The translations under genes were made by a program, and so were the position numbers. This document shows positions 31,932 to 45,900 of a stretch of 64,000 nt of DNA, one piece after another. Under the pieces are notes generated by a model. That model searched no databases, had not been told where the DNA came from, and saw only the letters and a program-made list of their open reading frames with translations. Position 1 is the first letter of the stretch. Every line of letters begins with the position of its first letter. This DNA is from Eonycteris spelaea (lineage: Eukaryota; Chordata; Mammalia; Chiroptera; Pteropodidae). The stretch covers positions 372,001-436,000 of the forward strand of contig PUFA01000182.1 of assembly GCA_003508835.1 (NCBI GenBank), given 5' to 3'.

Positions 31932-33600
31932 ATACAACGCATCTCTTCCCAACTCTGCACTGAATGACAGTCACATTTACTAGCTTAAAATCAGCATGAA
32001 CTATTTCTACCAAGAAAATCGGCACTACAAGACATGGTTCAATGTATCGTTTTATTGTCTTCTAGACTTAAGAAAGTGATAGGAAAATATCAGTAATAAT
32101 AATTTACAATAAACTATACACACATAAACACATATATACACTTACACGCCTGCACACACGTCCTACCCCAGAGAAGCAGTTGTCAAACATTTACCACACC
32201 CCCTTGGGTGCATGGCTCTGCATGGGTCAACACCGTAGATACACGTGTCCTGGATTAGAGGGTGGCCAACTCATAAAGACCCCAATAGTAAATTGTTTAA
32301 GTGCTGTTGGCCAGACAGTGGCTGTTAAAAGAACTGAGCTCTGCTGCTGCCATAGACAATATGTAAATGTGCTAAGCATAGCTGTCCTAACAAAACTTGA
32401 TTTATAGGTGTTGCGCTTTAAATTTCATGTAACTTTAACTGTCATGAGATATTAATTCCTTTTCTCAACAATTAAAATGTGAAACCGTTCTTGGCTCGCC
32501 AGCCAGATGTGGCCCACAAGCTATAGGACCTCCTCGTTTAGGTCTCTGGAGAGGAGACATGGACCAAGGACTCAGACCTAGATAAGACACAGGACACAAA
32601 TTCCCAAGCAGAAGAATCAACAAATGCAGAGGTCCTGAGGCTGGAAAGAGTCTGGAAACCGTGCTCCAAGGATGAAAAGACCATGTGGTTGAACTGCCAT
32701 GAGCAAACGGAAGCATGGGAGCAAAGCACTAGGGGCTGTCGAAGCCCAAATAAGAGGTTTAGAATTGGTTCTAGTTCAGCAGAAAGCTCCTTGGAAGTGT
32801 TAAAAAATGTACCCACGATCTAATTTATATTTTTAAAAGAGTCCTCTGCATGCTGCTGTGTGCAGAACAGAGCCCGGAGCTCTGGAAGAATGAAAGGAAG
32901 GAAAGCAGAAAGAAGGCCGTCCAGTCTCCCCGGAGAAAAGGAAGATGGTCTGGCATGGGATGGTGACCGCCCAGCTGGTGAGAAAGCGTGGATCTGTGCT
33001 GGATTTTGGAGACAGGCAGAGCCCTCAGGGTGTTCTGAGAGAGTCAAAGCAGGTGAGCTGAGAAGGAGTCCAGGGTGTCCACATTCCCACATCGGCCTGT
33101 GGGCTTATCGGCCCACTTCACAGATGAAACTCAAGGCCCAGCGTCATGCCATGCGCAGTTCCCTTCAGACCATCGGGGTCTGACCATCCTGGAACTCTCA
33201 TTCTGGTGGCTCTGGGAGATCAAGTCCCTTGCGCTGGGTCCCCCAGCCAACAACCTTGCCCCTCTCCTGCTGATACACACCCCTTTGGCCAATGATGTTC
33301 AACCTCCGACCTCTGCTTCCTCCCAACCACCCCTACCACCCCCTGTGCCTCAAGAAAGCGTCTGCCCAATGTCCTTGCCCCTTAGAAGGGGAAACTGAAG
33401 CCTGAGGTGACGGGTCACCAAACTTCTCCAGCAGTCCTCCCCCTCTGGCCTTGGGCCTGCACGTGTGGAAAGTCCCCCTCCGCCAAGACCCAGGGATTTA
33501 CCTAGAGGAAGGCCTCGATTTCAGCGCCCTGATGACTCACTCTCCCACCACCGGGATCCCCCGTTAAACTAGCAGAAAGCACGGGCGTCAACCTGCAGCG
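31932..33600. other. Intergenic region between provirus and RANBP3 promoter
   Basis: No gene recognised. A hAT-like end fragment is possible at 32480-32525 (GGCTCGCCAGCCAGATGTGG). The remainder is unique sequence that turns GC-rich towards 33500. Confidence 0.55.
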
Positions 33601-33661
33601 CCGCCGACGTGCCTCTCATCAAATTGGTTCTGTGTTGCCCTCAACGCGCGCAAGGACCACT

Positions 33662-33858
33662 GCGCATGCGCCTTGCCCTGTCCACGCCCCCTAGATCGGC
33701 GGGAAAAAAAGGGACGGGAGGCGGTTAGTGCGCAGGCGCGTGCTCTGAGTTTTGGCCGGGCGGGGACGGCGATCCGGAGCGCGACTCCGCACCGGGCTCA
33801 GTGCGCAGGCGCGAGCTGTCCGCCTCGCTCTGAGTCGGCTTGGGAAGTGCGCACGCGC
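33662..33858. promoter_or_regulatory. RANBP3: Array of four NRF1-like sites
   Basis: GCGCATGCGC at 33662-33671 is a perfect NRF1 palindrome. GCGCAGGCGC at 33730-33739 and 33803-33812, and GCGCACGCGC at 33849-33858, are one-step variants. All are within 200 bases upstream of the RANBP3 start codon, spaced 68, 73 and 46 bases apart. Function is inferred from motif match. Confidence 0.7.
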
Positions 33859-33924
33859 AGGTTTCTGGCCGAAAGCAGGCGAGCCTGGGCCGGCGCGGGG
33901 CCTTGTGGGAGGGCTTAAGGAAGT

Positions 33925-33936
33925 AAAATGGCGGAC
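33925..33936 (+). promoter_or_regulatory. RANBP3: YY1-like element overlapping the start codon
   Basis: AAAATGGCGGAC matches the YY1 motif AANATGGCGGC at nearly every position. YY1 sites in this position, covering the initiator ATG, are common in CpG-island housekeeping genes. Confidence 0.55.
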
Positions 33937-33949
33937 CTGGCGAACGAAG
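33928..33949 (+). CDS. RANBP3: RANBP3 exon 1 coding part (MADLANE)
   Basis: Seven codons plus one base: MADLANE and G of the next Glu. The donor is GTAGGG at 33950. An in-frame TAA at 33916-33918 closes the frame upstream, which fixes this ATG as the first possible start. The context AAAATGG has the favourable purine at -3 and G at +4. Confidence 0.95.
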
Positions 33950-36900
33950 GTAGGGGAGGCGCCGTCGGGGGCCAGCTGGCGGCCAGGGAATGGGCGGTGG
34001 GAGGTCCAGGGGCCAGAGGACGGAGGGATGAGTACCCGGGGGTGCCGAGGGCCCATTTGCTACGTGATAGAGGCGCAGCGGGCCCCGCAGACCCCCCATT
34101 GCGTCCCCTCAGGCCCGACTCACTGGCCCGGCCCATCACTCGCTGCAGCCCCGACCCTGCCGCGGTCTGGCCGGAAGGCCGGGGAGGCCGCTGGGGCCGC
34201 GGCCCTGAGACCCTTACGCCTGACTGACCAGTCCTGGGGCTGAAGCGAGTGGGAGGTGCGGCCCCGGTGCGTCGGCCCTGGGTGTAAATAGACCTGTGGG
34301 CCTGATGGTGGGCCCAGCGCGCCACGCTCCTCCCTGCTCCCTCGGGGACCCGGGCTTCCCCTCCTGCCCGGCCTGGCTGCCACGCCAGCCCACCCTCTAG
34401 TCCTGTGGGGTTCTCCTCCTCCGCAGCCCTGCCCCACTCCGAGGACGGACGTCGCCGGGTCTGTTTTCATCCCCACCCCGAACTCGGCCCCCAGTTCCCG
34501 CCAGTTCCCCTGGATCCTTCGTGGTAGCCCGAGAGTCGCGCCTCGTCTCCCCGTATTTAGGCTCGGCCTCGGGATGTGGGCCGCTGAAAGCCCTGGCTTC
34601 TCTTTGGCCCTTTTTTCCTGCACTTACAGAGAGAGACAGTCTGTCTGACTCCCTCCTCTGTGGAGCGTTGACATCCCGCCTGAGCGTTTTCGACAAGGTT
34701 ACAGTTACAAATCCCCCAGAGAAAGCGCTCCATAAGCCGATGTCTGCTTAAATGAACAGTGGGGTTATCGCTGTAGCTTCCGGATCTCCGGGGCCTATTT
34801 TTAGCTACCTCCGTTTCTAGGTGCACAACTGCAGGCGCACTATCTCCCTGCCTCGCCCCGACTCCCTGTACCATGTTCCGTGCTGTGGAACAGTGGCCTG
34901 AGGTTTCCATACTGAATTGCACGATGCATTAATGATAAGTATTCACTCTGGTGGAGCATTTGGGATGGTACCAAGTACTGGTCAAAGTTTTGATCACCGT
35001 ATGTTATCTTGGGTAAAATACTCCTCACAAAAGCTCCATAAAGCAGGTAGTGTAGCCCCGTGTTCTTGGAGAGGAAAACTGAGTTAGAGTGATTAAGTGA
35101 CTTGTCCAAGACAGGTCATACGGCTAGTAAGGAGCAAGAATGTGAATCAGCTAGGTCAGGCTTCAGAACTCCGTCCTCCTTTCCACCACCATTTTATGCC
35201 CTATCTCTCTTATAAGGTTAGGGAGCCCATAGAGGGTTGAGCTTTCCATTCATAAGATCCATTTAAAGGCAGAAGAGTGACTGGACAAATGGGAATAATA
35301 TGACATACTTTATTTACATCTTTGGTCCATTCAATTTCTTGCTCTCCAGACTCATATCCAGCTTCCCATTTGACAGCTCCATTTGGATATCTAATAGGCT
35401 GACCAAATTAAATCCTTATCTTCCCCCCAAACCTGTCTGTCCCCCATTGTAGTAAATAGCAAGTCCATCATTTGAGTCAGGCCAAAACCTTGAGGTCACC
35501 CTTGACTCCTCTCATATGCCATAGCAGATCCTGTCTGTCAGTTCTTAGCATTTCCAGAGGGTGACCACTTCTTGCTGCAAATACTGCCACCCTTTGGGCT
35601 TCCCTTTCGCCTTTAGCCATCTAACAGCTGCTCAACCCACAAGCTAGAGTGGCCCCCTGATACTTCACTGTCCTCTCGTACCACTCTCTCCCCAACTTGG
35701 GTTTTCTCTCTGTTGTCGCTTGAATGGTCTACATACTCCTTTAATGCCCTTGGACTTGCTGGTTCCTCTGCCTGTATCAGTCTTCCCCCAGGTATCCCCA
35801 TGGCCTACTCCTTCACCTCCTTCAGGTTTTCACTCTATCAATATCACTTTATTATTGAGGCTTTCTCTGACCACCTGTTTAAATTATATCCACATTCCCT
35901 GTTCCCTTTACCCTGCATTATCACCATCTGGCATGCTAGGTGTACTTGTTTTGCCTTCCCATTAAAATATAAGCTCCATGAGGGCAAGCCTTGCCATCTG
36001 TCATGATCACTGATGGGTCCCTTACATCTAGAACAGTGCCTGGCACAGAGTAGGTATCCAAGAAACGTTTGTCGAATGAATGAATGAATGAATGAATTCA
36101 TTAGTGAGGTACTTAATTGTGAGATGTACCTTTGAGCGTAAAGGGAAAATTACAGATTCCTGTTTTCTGAAGATACCATTTCTAACAAACGACCATTTTT
36201 AGCACGCACACTGACACTTGAGGGATCGATTGTAAACGGCATAGCTGAACAAGTAAGTGGAAAATAGAGAATGGAATGTTTCATACTGAAAATTTTTGCA
36301 TAATAAATGCCACACTCACCTAGTACTTTGCTTCTGACACTAGTTCTGGCATACATGTCCTTGGGAAATCAATTCTCAGTGGCTTTTTGTTCCTCACATA
36401 TCCCTGCCATCCTTTAAGTGGTCGTTATGTGTTTCTCAACTCCATTTCTGGATCTGGCTTGGATGTTTACTTTCTCATCCACTGCGTAAACTAAGACTTC
36501 TTTGCCTGTGCATGTTGAAGTCCCTACTGCCCCATCTGTGTTCTTTCCCTCTTGCTATTTAAGCTCCAGACAGCCTCTTGGTTCTATCTTTCCAGACTAG
36601 GACCCTAAGCTGGTCCATCCCCATACCCTGTATCTTCTACGGGCCATTGCCACCTCTGTGTGAGTCTGAGGCAGTGGCTGGCCACCTGGGCATCAGGATC
36701 ACCGGAGGAGCTTTCTTAAGACTACCAATGTTCCGTCCCCACACCCCAGCCATTTCGTCTGTGAGGTGTCGGGTGGGCCCCAGACATCTGTACAGCTAGA
36801 CAGCAGCACAGGTGTCCCTGATATGCATTTAGGCTTGACAACCACTGGCTCTAGTGGGACAGATTAAGAGTGCTGTGCTCGTGCACAGAAAAGTATTTCC

Positions 36901-39900
36901 AGTGGTCTATCTAGTAGGGCATCTTGTTGGCCCTCTGTGATGGCGACCACTTCAGGAAGGTGACTGCAACTCCCACAGCCCTTCCTTGGTGGTCCTGTAG
37001 TCCGTGGCTTTTAAGATCCAGTTGGAATGCTTCTCAGCAGTGTGTGTGTGTGTGTGTGTGTGTGTTTTATACTTGTGTTTCTTGGGATATTGTCTTCTGC
37101 TTGACGCTTTGCTATTAATACATCCCAAATTCATGAATCCTATCTCTGCAGTTATTTTGCATTGTAGACCGACATCAGGATTTAAAGGCAGTATTTTGAC
37201 CTTGATAAAGGTAAAGAAGATGTCAGTAGTACACAGCCTCCCCTGCACCCCACCCAGGGGGGTGACAGCCAAAAACATCTTTGGACATTGCAAAATATCC
37301 AGGGGCAGGGGGTGAGGAGAACCACCCAACATTGTGACCCACTAATACAAAGTGATGATGGGACACAGGCTTTGCCTTAGAAACTGATTTCTGTTATGTC
37401 TCTGCGTTGTACTCTCTGAGTGAATTTGGGAAAATTCTTAATCCTTTTGAACCTCAGTTTTCTCACCAGTAAAATAGGAAGAATGATGATAATATCTAGT
37501 TTGTGGTTGCTGTGAGCTTTGGGTGAATTAATGCATATAGGTTATTAACAACTGTCTCCACACACATTAATGAACAGTAAGTGGTAGCTGTTCTCACTAC
37601 AGTGGACTCGTTGTAGACACATTTAGCTTAAGTGTTCAGCAGAGAAAGAGTTAAGAAAAGAGTCTGAATAGCATGGGTGATCTACCCCACTGAATGGGAT
37701 GGCCCTGGGTGAGTCCATGATGGGAGGCCGTGGGAGCTGGGCTGGCAGTCCTCCCTAGTTTTCTAGTCCTGCCTTTTAGTGTATGATCATCTGGCCCTGG
37801 GTTCTTAGCCTCAGCACTGTAGATATGTGGGACCAGATCATTTTCTGTTGTGGGGCTGCCCTGTGCATTGCAGGATATTGATCACCTTCCCTGGCCCCGA
37901 CCCACTGCATGCCCTCCCAATAGCACCCTCCCCACTCGCCCAGTTATGACAACCAGAAATGTCTCCAAACATTGTCCAGTGTCTGGAGAGGCAGGGGGAC
38001 ACAGTTGGCCCAGTTGAGAACCACTGATCTAGCCTGACCAAGTGTCAGGGATTTTCAAGGATGGTTCAGATTTTCACAGTTTTCACCTTGTTGATTTAAA
38101 TCTAACCCCTGAGAGGATGAGTTGCAGCTGAATTGTTATCAATGAGCCAGAACTCAGTTGGAATCCTCAGTTCACTCGATTCTCACCACTCCATTTCCCT
38201 TCCTTAAACTTAATTTTTAGGATAAGTGAGAAACAACCATTTTAAAACTTTTCATGAAGTTATGATAAACATTAACTCTGGGATTTGTCCTGAGATCAGA
38301 GCATGTATATGTGATGCTCATGTCTGTAGTGGAAGAAGCCTGGTAGTAGCTGAGAGGTGTCATGCTACCTCAGAGGCTGCAAAATCTTTCTACACTTTGA
38401 AGGAAATTTCAGTTTTGCACAGGATCTTGTATGTAGATGGAAAAGCTTGTAGTTCTGCAAGTTTAAAACTTCCCAATCACATCTTCAGCCTGCCTCTCAG
38501 TTAACTGAAAAATGGAATTACCCCAGCATTGCCCTCACACATTCATCGGGTGTTAGGGCTGGTCAGGATCTGGTGTGCACTTAAAATGGAGTTGGAGTGA
38601 GTGGAGGCGGTAGGAATTAGATGAAGTTAGAATGGCGATTGGAGGGACAGTGTTCGGGGTAGACAAAGGGGGCGTTTTAAGTGCCAGTTGAATTCAGACC
38701 TAGTGAGTTCAGGCAGAGAGTAGGCTAGGGTAGTGTGAGAGATGAGGGCCATTCCAGGATCAGTGGGGTTCATTCCAGTGCTCTGAGAAGGGCCTTGCTC
38801 ATGTGCACGAGAAAGACAGATGGCAGAGGTAGCTGGTATTGAACTTGGCCGCGCCTTGGTAGCTCTCCATGGTACTTTGAAGCAGTCGGGAGGCAGACGG
38901 GTTTGCATCATTATCTATTCAGGACCTGGTGGTAGTGTAGGCAGCAAGCAGCAGGGTTCTTTGTTTTGTTGGACAGGATTTATTTTTGCCACCTCTGCTC
39001 AGTTACCTCCCTGTGGTCTCATAGAGTCCTGTTCAGTGTGACTGTGCATTCCTACTTGGTAGCACAGGGCCTCAGGACACAGCCCTGCGTATCCACAGTT
39101 TGCTTGGTTGTCTTGGCCCTTGGCGCTGTTGCATTGCACTCACTGTGAATCTTAACCCAGGTTGCATGTCACACTTGTTTAGGGAGGTGTGGAGGAAAAT
39201 AAACTTATGCCTGGGCCGCACCTCCAGATTGTTGCAGGAGCTCCGGGGCGGGGAGGAGGTCAGTAGTTTTAAAAAGCCCCACATATGTTTTCTGACATGA
39301 AGCCAGAGTCGAAAGCCACAGGCAGAAGTTGCGAAATTACTTCAGGGGCAAGCAGACATGTTTAATTTGGGCCATTTAGGTTTTTCTTTGTTTTTAATTA
39401 GGAGCCAAAACTTAAGAATTCTGTGGTTTCTGGGGAAAAAATAATCCTGGTTTCTGATCTCTCTTGAAAAATGGGAACCAGCCTCGGCCTGCATTCCTGC
39501 ACAGTATGATTTGCCAGGACCGAGGGCAGCTGCTGCCCTTGAGATAGACTGTGTGCCCTCCCAGACACCACAGTCCCCACTGAGTGGTTTGGGGCCTGGC
39601 TCACTTCCTCCTTTTCCAGTGCCTGCCAGACCTGGGTTGGCATTTGGGTTTCCACTCGGTCGTACCCCTCTTAGACGCAGCATTCTCCCCACTCTGCTCT
39701 TTACCAGGGAACCTGAGCAGAAAACTCCTGACGGTCCACAGTTGATTCAGGACGCAGTGTCCTCGAGTGCTAGTACTCAGAGAGCAGCATGTGGCGGCGG
39801 TTCTCCAAGATGATCCAGGGGCCACTGGGAGTCCCCCAGACCTGTTCAAGGGGACTGCAGTTCACATCTATTTTCAAAACAATACAAAGACATCATTCGC

Positions 39901-42900
39901 CCTTTTCACTCTCATTCTCTTATGAATGGACAGTGGAGTTTCTTTCCCAGAGGTTATAGTAGTGATGGACGGAATGTAGAAGCACAGAGAATCTAGCTGT
40001 TTACTGTTAGGCCAGACATTAAAGAGGTTTGTCAGAAGTCAACCAATGCTCCTTTTCTCATTAGTTTTTGTTTTTTTCAAAAATTGTTATTTTTCATAAA
40101 AAAAAATTCAGATAAACCTTTACTGACTTATTCTAAATAAATTAATATTTTGACATTTTCTTAGTTTTAATTTTTAATATGGTGAGTATCAGTACCTATA
40201 CCCACATTTACAAAAGCTATTGAGTATCCTCAATAGTTTACAAGTATGGAAAGGGGTCCCAAGACCAAAGGTTTGAGAACCACCGGCAGTGATGGTGGAG
40301 CCCCAGTGTGAAGGGCCCGAGGGAACGTGGGTCATTGACCCACTCACCTGTGTGGGTGGGTACATGTCAGTTACAACTGGCTGTTACTCTTCAGAGTAGA
40401 TGCCTGGGTAGAGAAAAAGCTTCTTTGGGGTTAGAGCTGTGTCTCTTCACCTCAGCATTATGGAGACTGAGGCCAGCGGGGGCCACTCTGTGCATCACAG
40501 GGTGTTTAGCAATATTCTTGACTTCAACCCACATGATGCCAGTGACGCCCACTTACACACACCGCCCCCCCCCACCGTCATGACAAGGAAAAATGTCTCC
40601 AGACATCAGATGTCCCTTCGGAGGCAAAATCACCCCCATTTGACAGCCCTCCCCCTAGGTTAGGGGATTTCATTGACCCCCCTAAGAGACTCTTCTGTAA
40701 TTATCTGCTCTATTAAAGTCCTAGTCCAGCACAGACTCAGTGGGGGTGGGGGGAGGTACCTCACCCTGGTTCATGCTGTCTGGCGCCTCGGTATGTGTGC
40801 TGGTGTGTAGTGTGAATTAAGGGACTTAACTCAGTCTTTCTCTGAATAATTGATGCAGGGTTTCTCAACCTCAGCACAGTTGACATTTGGAATTGGGTCA
40901 TTCTTTGTGACTGGGGGACCATCCCGTGATCCATGGGATGTCGAATAGCATCCCTGGTCCCCACTTGCTGGATGGCGTTAGCAGCTCCTTCCCATCATGA
41001 TAACCAAAAATGTCTCCAGACATTGTCCATTGTCCCCGGAGGGACAGAGTCACCACTAGTGAGAACTCCTGGATTATAAGAGTAAGTAAAACTATCCAGG
41101 AATAAATTATTTGCCAACTAGAGTTTGGGGCTCACCTTCCCAACTATTTTCCATTGTGACTTTTGGCAGCTAAGTAGGTGTCGTGGACCTCACGACCCTG
41201 TTAATGAAGAGGAATCATTTTTTCCATGACCTTTCAGATCAAGGGAAGGACCTGACAGGATGTCAGAGCTGGAAAGGGCCTTCAGAGATGCTCTGGGTCC
41301 AGGCCGTTCATATCGGGGGCTAAAGCCTAAGGTGTGTGAGCAAGGAGAGCTGGCTGGTGCCAGTGTGCCACCCTCCAGCCATTGAGTTGAAGAGCCCATG
41401 GTCATCCTTTCCAATGGACCAGTACCGTCAACTTAATAGGTACTCGTCCTCCAAATATTGTCCCACGTGGGGCACTACATTTGCTCTCACTACCAGAGGA
41501 AAATAGGAACTTGCAGAGAAGGTGGTAGTTACTCCATGCACATGTTTAGAAGGTAAGACTTGCTTCGGTGGCGAGTTTAAAATGCCTTGGCTAAGTTAAA
41601 CTTTCCCAGGTTCGCCACACAGAAACTTGGGGCTTTTGGGACCCAGATTAACGCCTGTGTCGCATCTGTAGCGGCAGAGCGGGAGTGAGGAAAACAGTTC
41701 TTGAGAATTTGGCTCTCTGGTGGGGTGAGAGTGAGAAAACAGGCTCCCCTCTGCTCAGAGAAAGGCTGTTGTGCAGCATTGGGGGCGTGGCGTCTGGGGG
41801 TCTAAGAGTGGGGGCCTGGGTGAGTTGTCATCACTGCCCATTGAGGGCGGGGACACCCCCGATAGGTCTCCTTGTCAGAGGAGCAAGAGTTCTTTCAGCG
41901 CCAGCATCCGCCTCTGAGAGAGCAAGACGTGCCTTCACAGCCTCGTTACAGTCATCTCGGTCCCCACACCAGTAGGCTCTGTCTCCAAAATATTCAACTC
42001 CATCACTGTGCCCTATCTCCAAGGCCACAAGGCTAGCCTGAGCCGCCATTGCCACTGCCACTTCTCACCTGGACTACTCCTGGAGGCTCCTCACTGGCCC
42101 CTTACATCTATTCCTGCATCTCTGTGATCTGTTCTTACCACTCCCAGGACGATCTTGCCAGCATTTTATTACAGAACTTTTCTAACATACAAAAAGGGGA
42201 AGCATTTCATGCAAACCACTGCCGGGGTGGGTCTTTTAAAAATATAAACCAGACTATGTCACTTTCCTGCTTGGACTCCTCCACTGGCCTCCCTTTAGAT
42301 GGAGAAACCCAGACTCTTCACCACCCCCACCTCCCCAGCTCCCACCTTTCCCTTTGTGAACCCTCAGCTGTGCAGGCCCTTTCTGTCCTCTGGACTTGCA
42401 TGCCCAGTATGTTCAGCCTTCATCCAGCTCACTCCTTTATGTCTGAGGTTCAGATGACACCTCAGAGACGCCTCACCCACTGCTCACCCTTCGGTCCCCT
42501 TTACCCACTCACTCCTTCCCACCCCTTGCTTTGCTTTATCTTCCTGGCAGCCCCTATCTCCAGAACTCTCTCTCATGCCTCTGAGTGCTCGATCGTTTTT
42601 TCCCCCCACTGGAGAGCTGTGACCTCTTTTGCCTTTCCTCTTGTCTACAGTGCTGAGGTTGGTGCCTGGCACATAGTAGGTGCTCAGTAAATTATGCTGC
42701 TGGAAGCAAGGCTTGGCCACTTGGCTCTCCAACAGGTCTCACCTCAGAAGGGCTCGAGGGATTCTGAGCTACTGAGCATTTGAGGTGTCCTGGCACCCAG
42801 GCAGCTCTTGGAAGGCACCAAACAGTCATTCAGATGTCAGGCATTTATCATGGTTGGGGATCTGGGAGCTGGGGACACACCTTGAATCCAAGACCTAGGT

Positions 42901-45900
42901 TTTAAGGTGGCATCAAAGTATTTGCAGTCTTCTCCATGTAATAATGCCAGTGAGGAATTCATATTGCGTGCCAGCCGCTTCCCAACCACTTTATATGCAT
43001 CATTTCGTTCAGTCCTTCTGCAACTGCCTGGGGTGTAGGTACCATACCTGTTGAGCAAATGAGAACAGTGTTCAGAGAAAGTTAACTTGCCCGAGTGATT
43101 GAAGCTGTTTTGAATGTACGCAGAACCCAGAGCCTGCATTCCCAAATTTCATCAGTTTTTGGTCTGCAGCCTCAGCAGAAGTTCTGTAGTTTTCAGATTT
43201 CCTTCCTGTGATGGGATTTCCACTGTCTCTACTGGAACTTTTACCCATCTTCAGCCACTTCGGCCTCACCTCAGCTGTGCTGGAAGTCATGCCATCTAGT
43301 GGCATAACAGAAAAGTGCTGTCAAAGCCGGATCCCTGAATTTCTCAGTAGTCGTAGGTGAAGTTGCTGGCTTTGTGTCATTTATTTAATAGGTTTCTCTT
43401 GGATTCAAGGCACAGAGGTGCCCAGAGTGCAGGGTCTCCCGCCAGCATGTTGGTCTGGGGGGAGGGGCAGGGGTGGAGGGTTTGGCTGCAGGACCGATCA
43501 GTAGAAGTGAAGAAGGCACACTGATGCTTGGCCCAGGGGAGTCAGTGGCACCTTGAGGCGCCCAACTCGGAAAGTCAGGCTTTGGGTTCTGGTCCCACCT
43601 CTCCATTTACCAGCTTTGTGACTTTAAGCAAAGCACCTGTCTGTCCAAGGTCTTTCGATTTCGTTTCATGATTTGCAAATTAGAGATGATAAATAGTATC
43701 TGTGCCATGGGGGTTGTGTTGACATTAAATGAGACTGGGCGTGCGGGGCGCCTGCCACTGGGTCCAGTAAAGGCCGTTCAGCAGATGTGCGTTGCTTGTC
43801 GCTCTCGCTGTCGCTGGAAGGATAGGGGTCCGGCGGTAGGATGAAAGCACTGAAATTTGCCTTGGCTTTCAGTAGGTGAAGGTAACGGCAGGATGAAGAG
43901 CATTCCAGAAAGAAGTGCATAAAAGATAGCGTCATCTCCCTAAACTGTGCCCCCCGTGATGTCCGTGAGACCAGTTGAGAGTTGCCCGAGGAGAAATATA
44001 CTTGAACACCAAAAAAGAATTCAGGGGCCTGCCAGCCTCCACTGGGTGGGCTGAGCGGCCACTGAGTGTGCGGCACTCGAACATGGAGAGGCGTCGCCTA
44101 GCAACAGCATGGCTGAGGTCAGTGTCATTCTTCACCAAAGAATGAGTTTGTGAACAGAGTTGACACATTAGTGACAAATTCACCCTTACGTTGCTGCACA
44201 GAGCTGTTTATAATAATTCCTGAGAAAAGAAAAGACTTGAAGGGCTGAGATGGTGTCGAAGGATTAAAGCAGTTGCCACGTGTTAATGCTGTTATTTGTG
44301 TTGGCAAGATGCTTTCCGTGTTTTTTGCACAGATAAGAAGATTAAGACACATAACCCCAGGATTAAAGCTCGTTTTATACCAGTAGTTTGCTGACATTCT
44401 AGAAATTCTAAGTGGCTTTCCAGAAGAGGGGCGTTTCCTGGCAGGGGTTCGAGTCATTATTTAGGAGGCGAATAAACAGAACAAGAAAGATAGTCCAGAT
44501 TCCCTTGTCTGTGTGTTTTTCTGGGTCTGCATATTTTCTTTTATTTATTTTAATAGAGCTCCTCAGAGACAAAAGTTGGAGGCCGCCACAGGAGGGTGCC
44601 AAAGCCTGTCACAGGCCAGGCCTGCCTTTGGTCTTTGTGTGAGTTGCTCCCTTCAGGTGAAGAAGGGAAGTTTGTGTGAAAGTGGGGAGTGTGTTTTCAG
44701 CTTAGATTCTGAGTGTGTTATCAGAGTGTTACGTGATTGAACATTGGCAGGTGAAGGCAGTGGTGTTTGTTTCACCATTGAGTGCGCACCTTGGAGTGAG
44801 TCTGGATTCTTTCCTTGAGGATCCACAGGATCCACTCTTGGCTTAAGTGCATGTTTGACCAAAGCAAATGGTCACATGACTTGTCAGAAGCCTCTGACCT
44901 GTCCCAAAATCCTTTGCATACCTGCATACCCTGTAGTTTTGTTGACTCTTCCACAGATGTTTATCTAGACGGCTAACTGCCATTTGCTTTGTTCCTGACG
45001 TTGTTTCTCAAAAGAAAAGTGTGTCTCTTAGCTTCAAGGCCCACCTGAGCAGAAAAGATGGGAGGAAGCAAACTGGGGTTGCGACTTCTCCCTTTTGCAC
45101 TTGGAGTGTGTAATAGCAAGGTGGCTCAGGTACCTGGGCTTCAGAGTCAGGCTCACCTGGATTGGAGACCCAGCCCCACCTTAGAGGTCATCTGAGTCTG
45201 CTTCCTGTTCTATAAAAACAGACATTGTGTTGCCCTACTCCCTAAGGTGGTTGTAAAGATTAGGACAATGATGCAGATAAAGCGCTGGGCACCTGCCTAG
45301 CCCATAAATACTGCAGGCTCTATGACCGCTCATGAAAGCATCCTGGGGCTTTGGAGAAGCGCATTTGGGAATGTTCTTGCTGTGAATAACCTGGCAGAGG
45401 CTGGGAAAGTCGAAAGACGAATCCCAAGACCTCTGTCACCCTGAGGTTGAGGAACACTCCTCTCCCCCAGGGCCACCTCCTGTCCAGCCAGCCCCCTGCT
45501 GTCCTTCCCTTGTTTGCAGCACCTCCTTTCCTCGCCCGCCCTCTCCCTGAGGTCTCTTCTTCCTTCTTAGACTGGATTCGGGGCAGTGTCCCTCTCCATC
45601 CCCCTTCCTTGCTACCTCTGAAATAGACTCACAACTCATTCTGTCTTAAGAGTTTTGCCACCAGTCAGCCTCTGAGCAGAAAAGACACAAAACCCTCGAG
45701 CCCAATTCTGGCCTGCCATACAGGTTGTACTGGGAAGCACACTGTTTTAATTCTCTCAAGTGGGGCTGTTTCAAACTCCTCTCCACCCTCCTTGCCCACA
45801 TTGGAGGAAGCAGTTTAGGGGCCCTCTGCCTGATGACAGCGCGGCGCTCCAAATAATGGGCATGCCATCAGCGTGGGGCTTTTAGACCCTCCATGCTCAC

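Larger units (their letters stand above)
33600..34500 (+). promoter_or_regulatory. RANBP3: RANBP3 CpG-island promoter
   Basis: CpG density rises sharply from about 33590 and stays high through exon 1 into intron 1. There is no TATA box. It contains four NRF1-like palindromes (33662-33858), an E2F-like GGCGGGAAA at 33698-33706, a CACCC/GC box at about 33682-33692, and a YY1-like element over the start codon. This is the profile of a broadly expressed housekeeping gene. The exact transcription start is not visible and is probably between 33750 and 33920. Confidence 0.85.
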
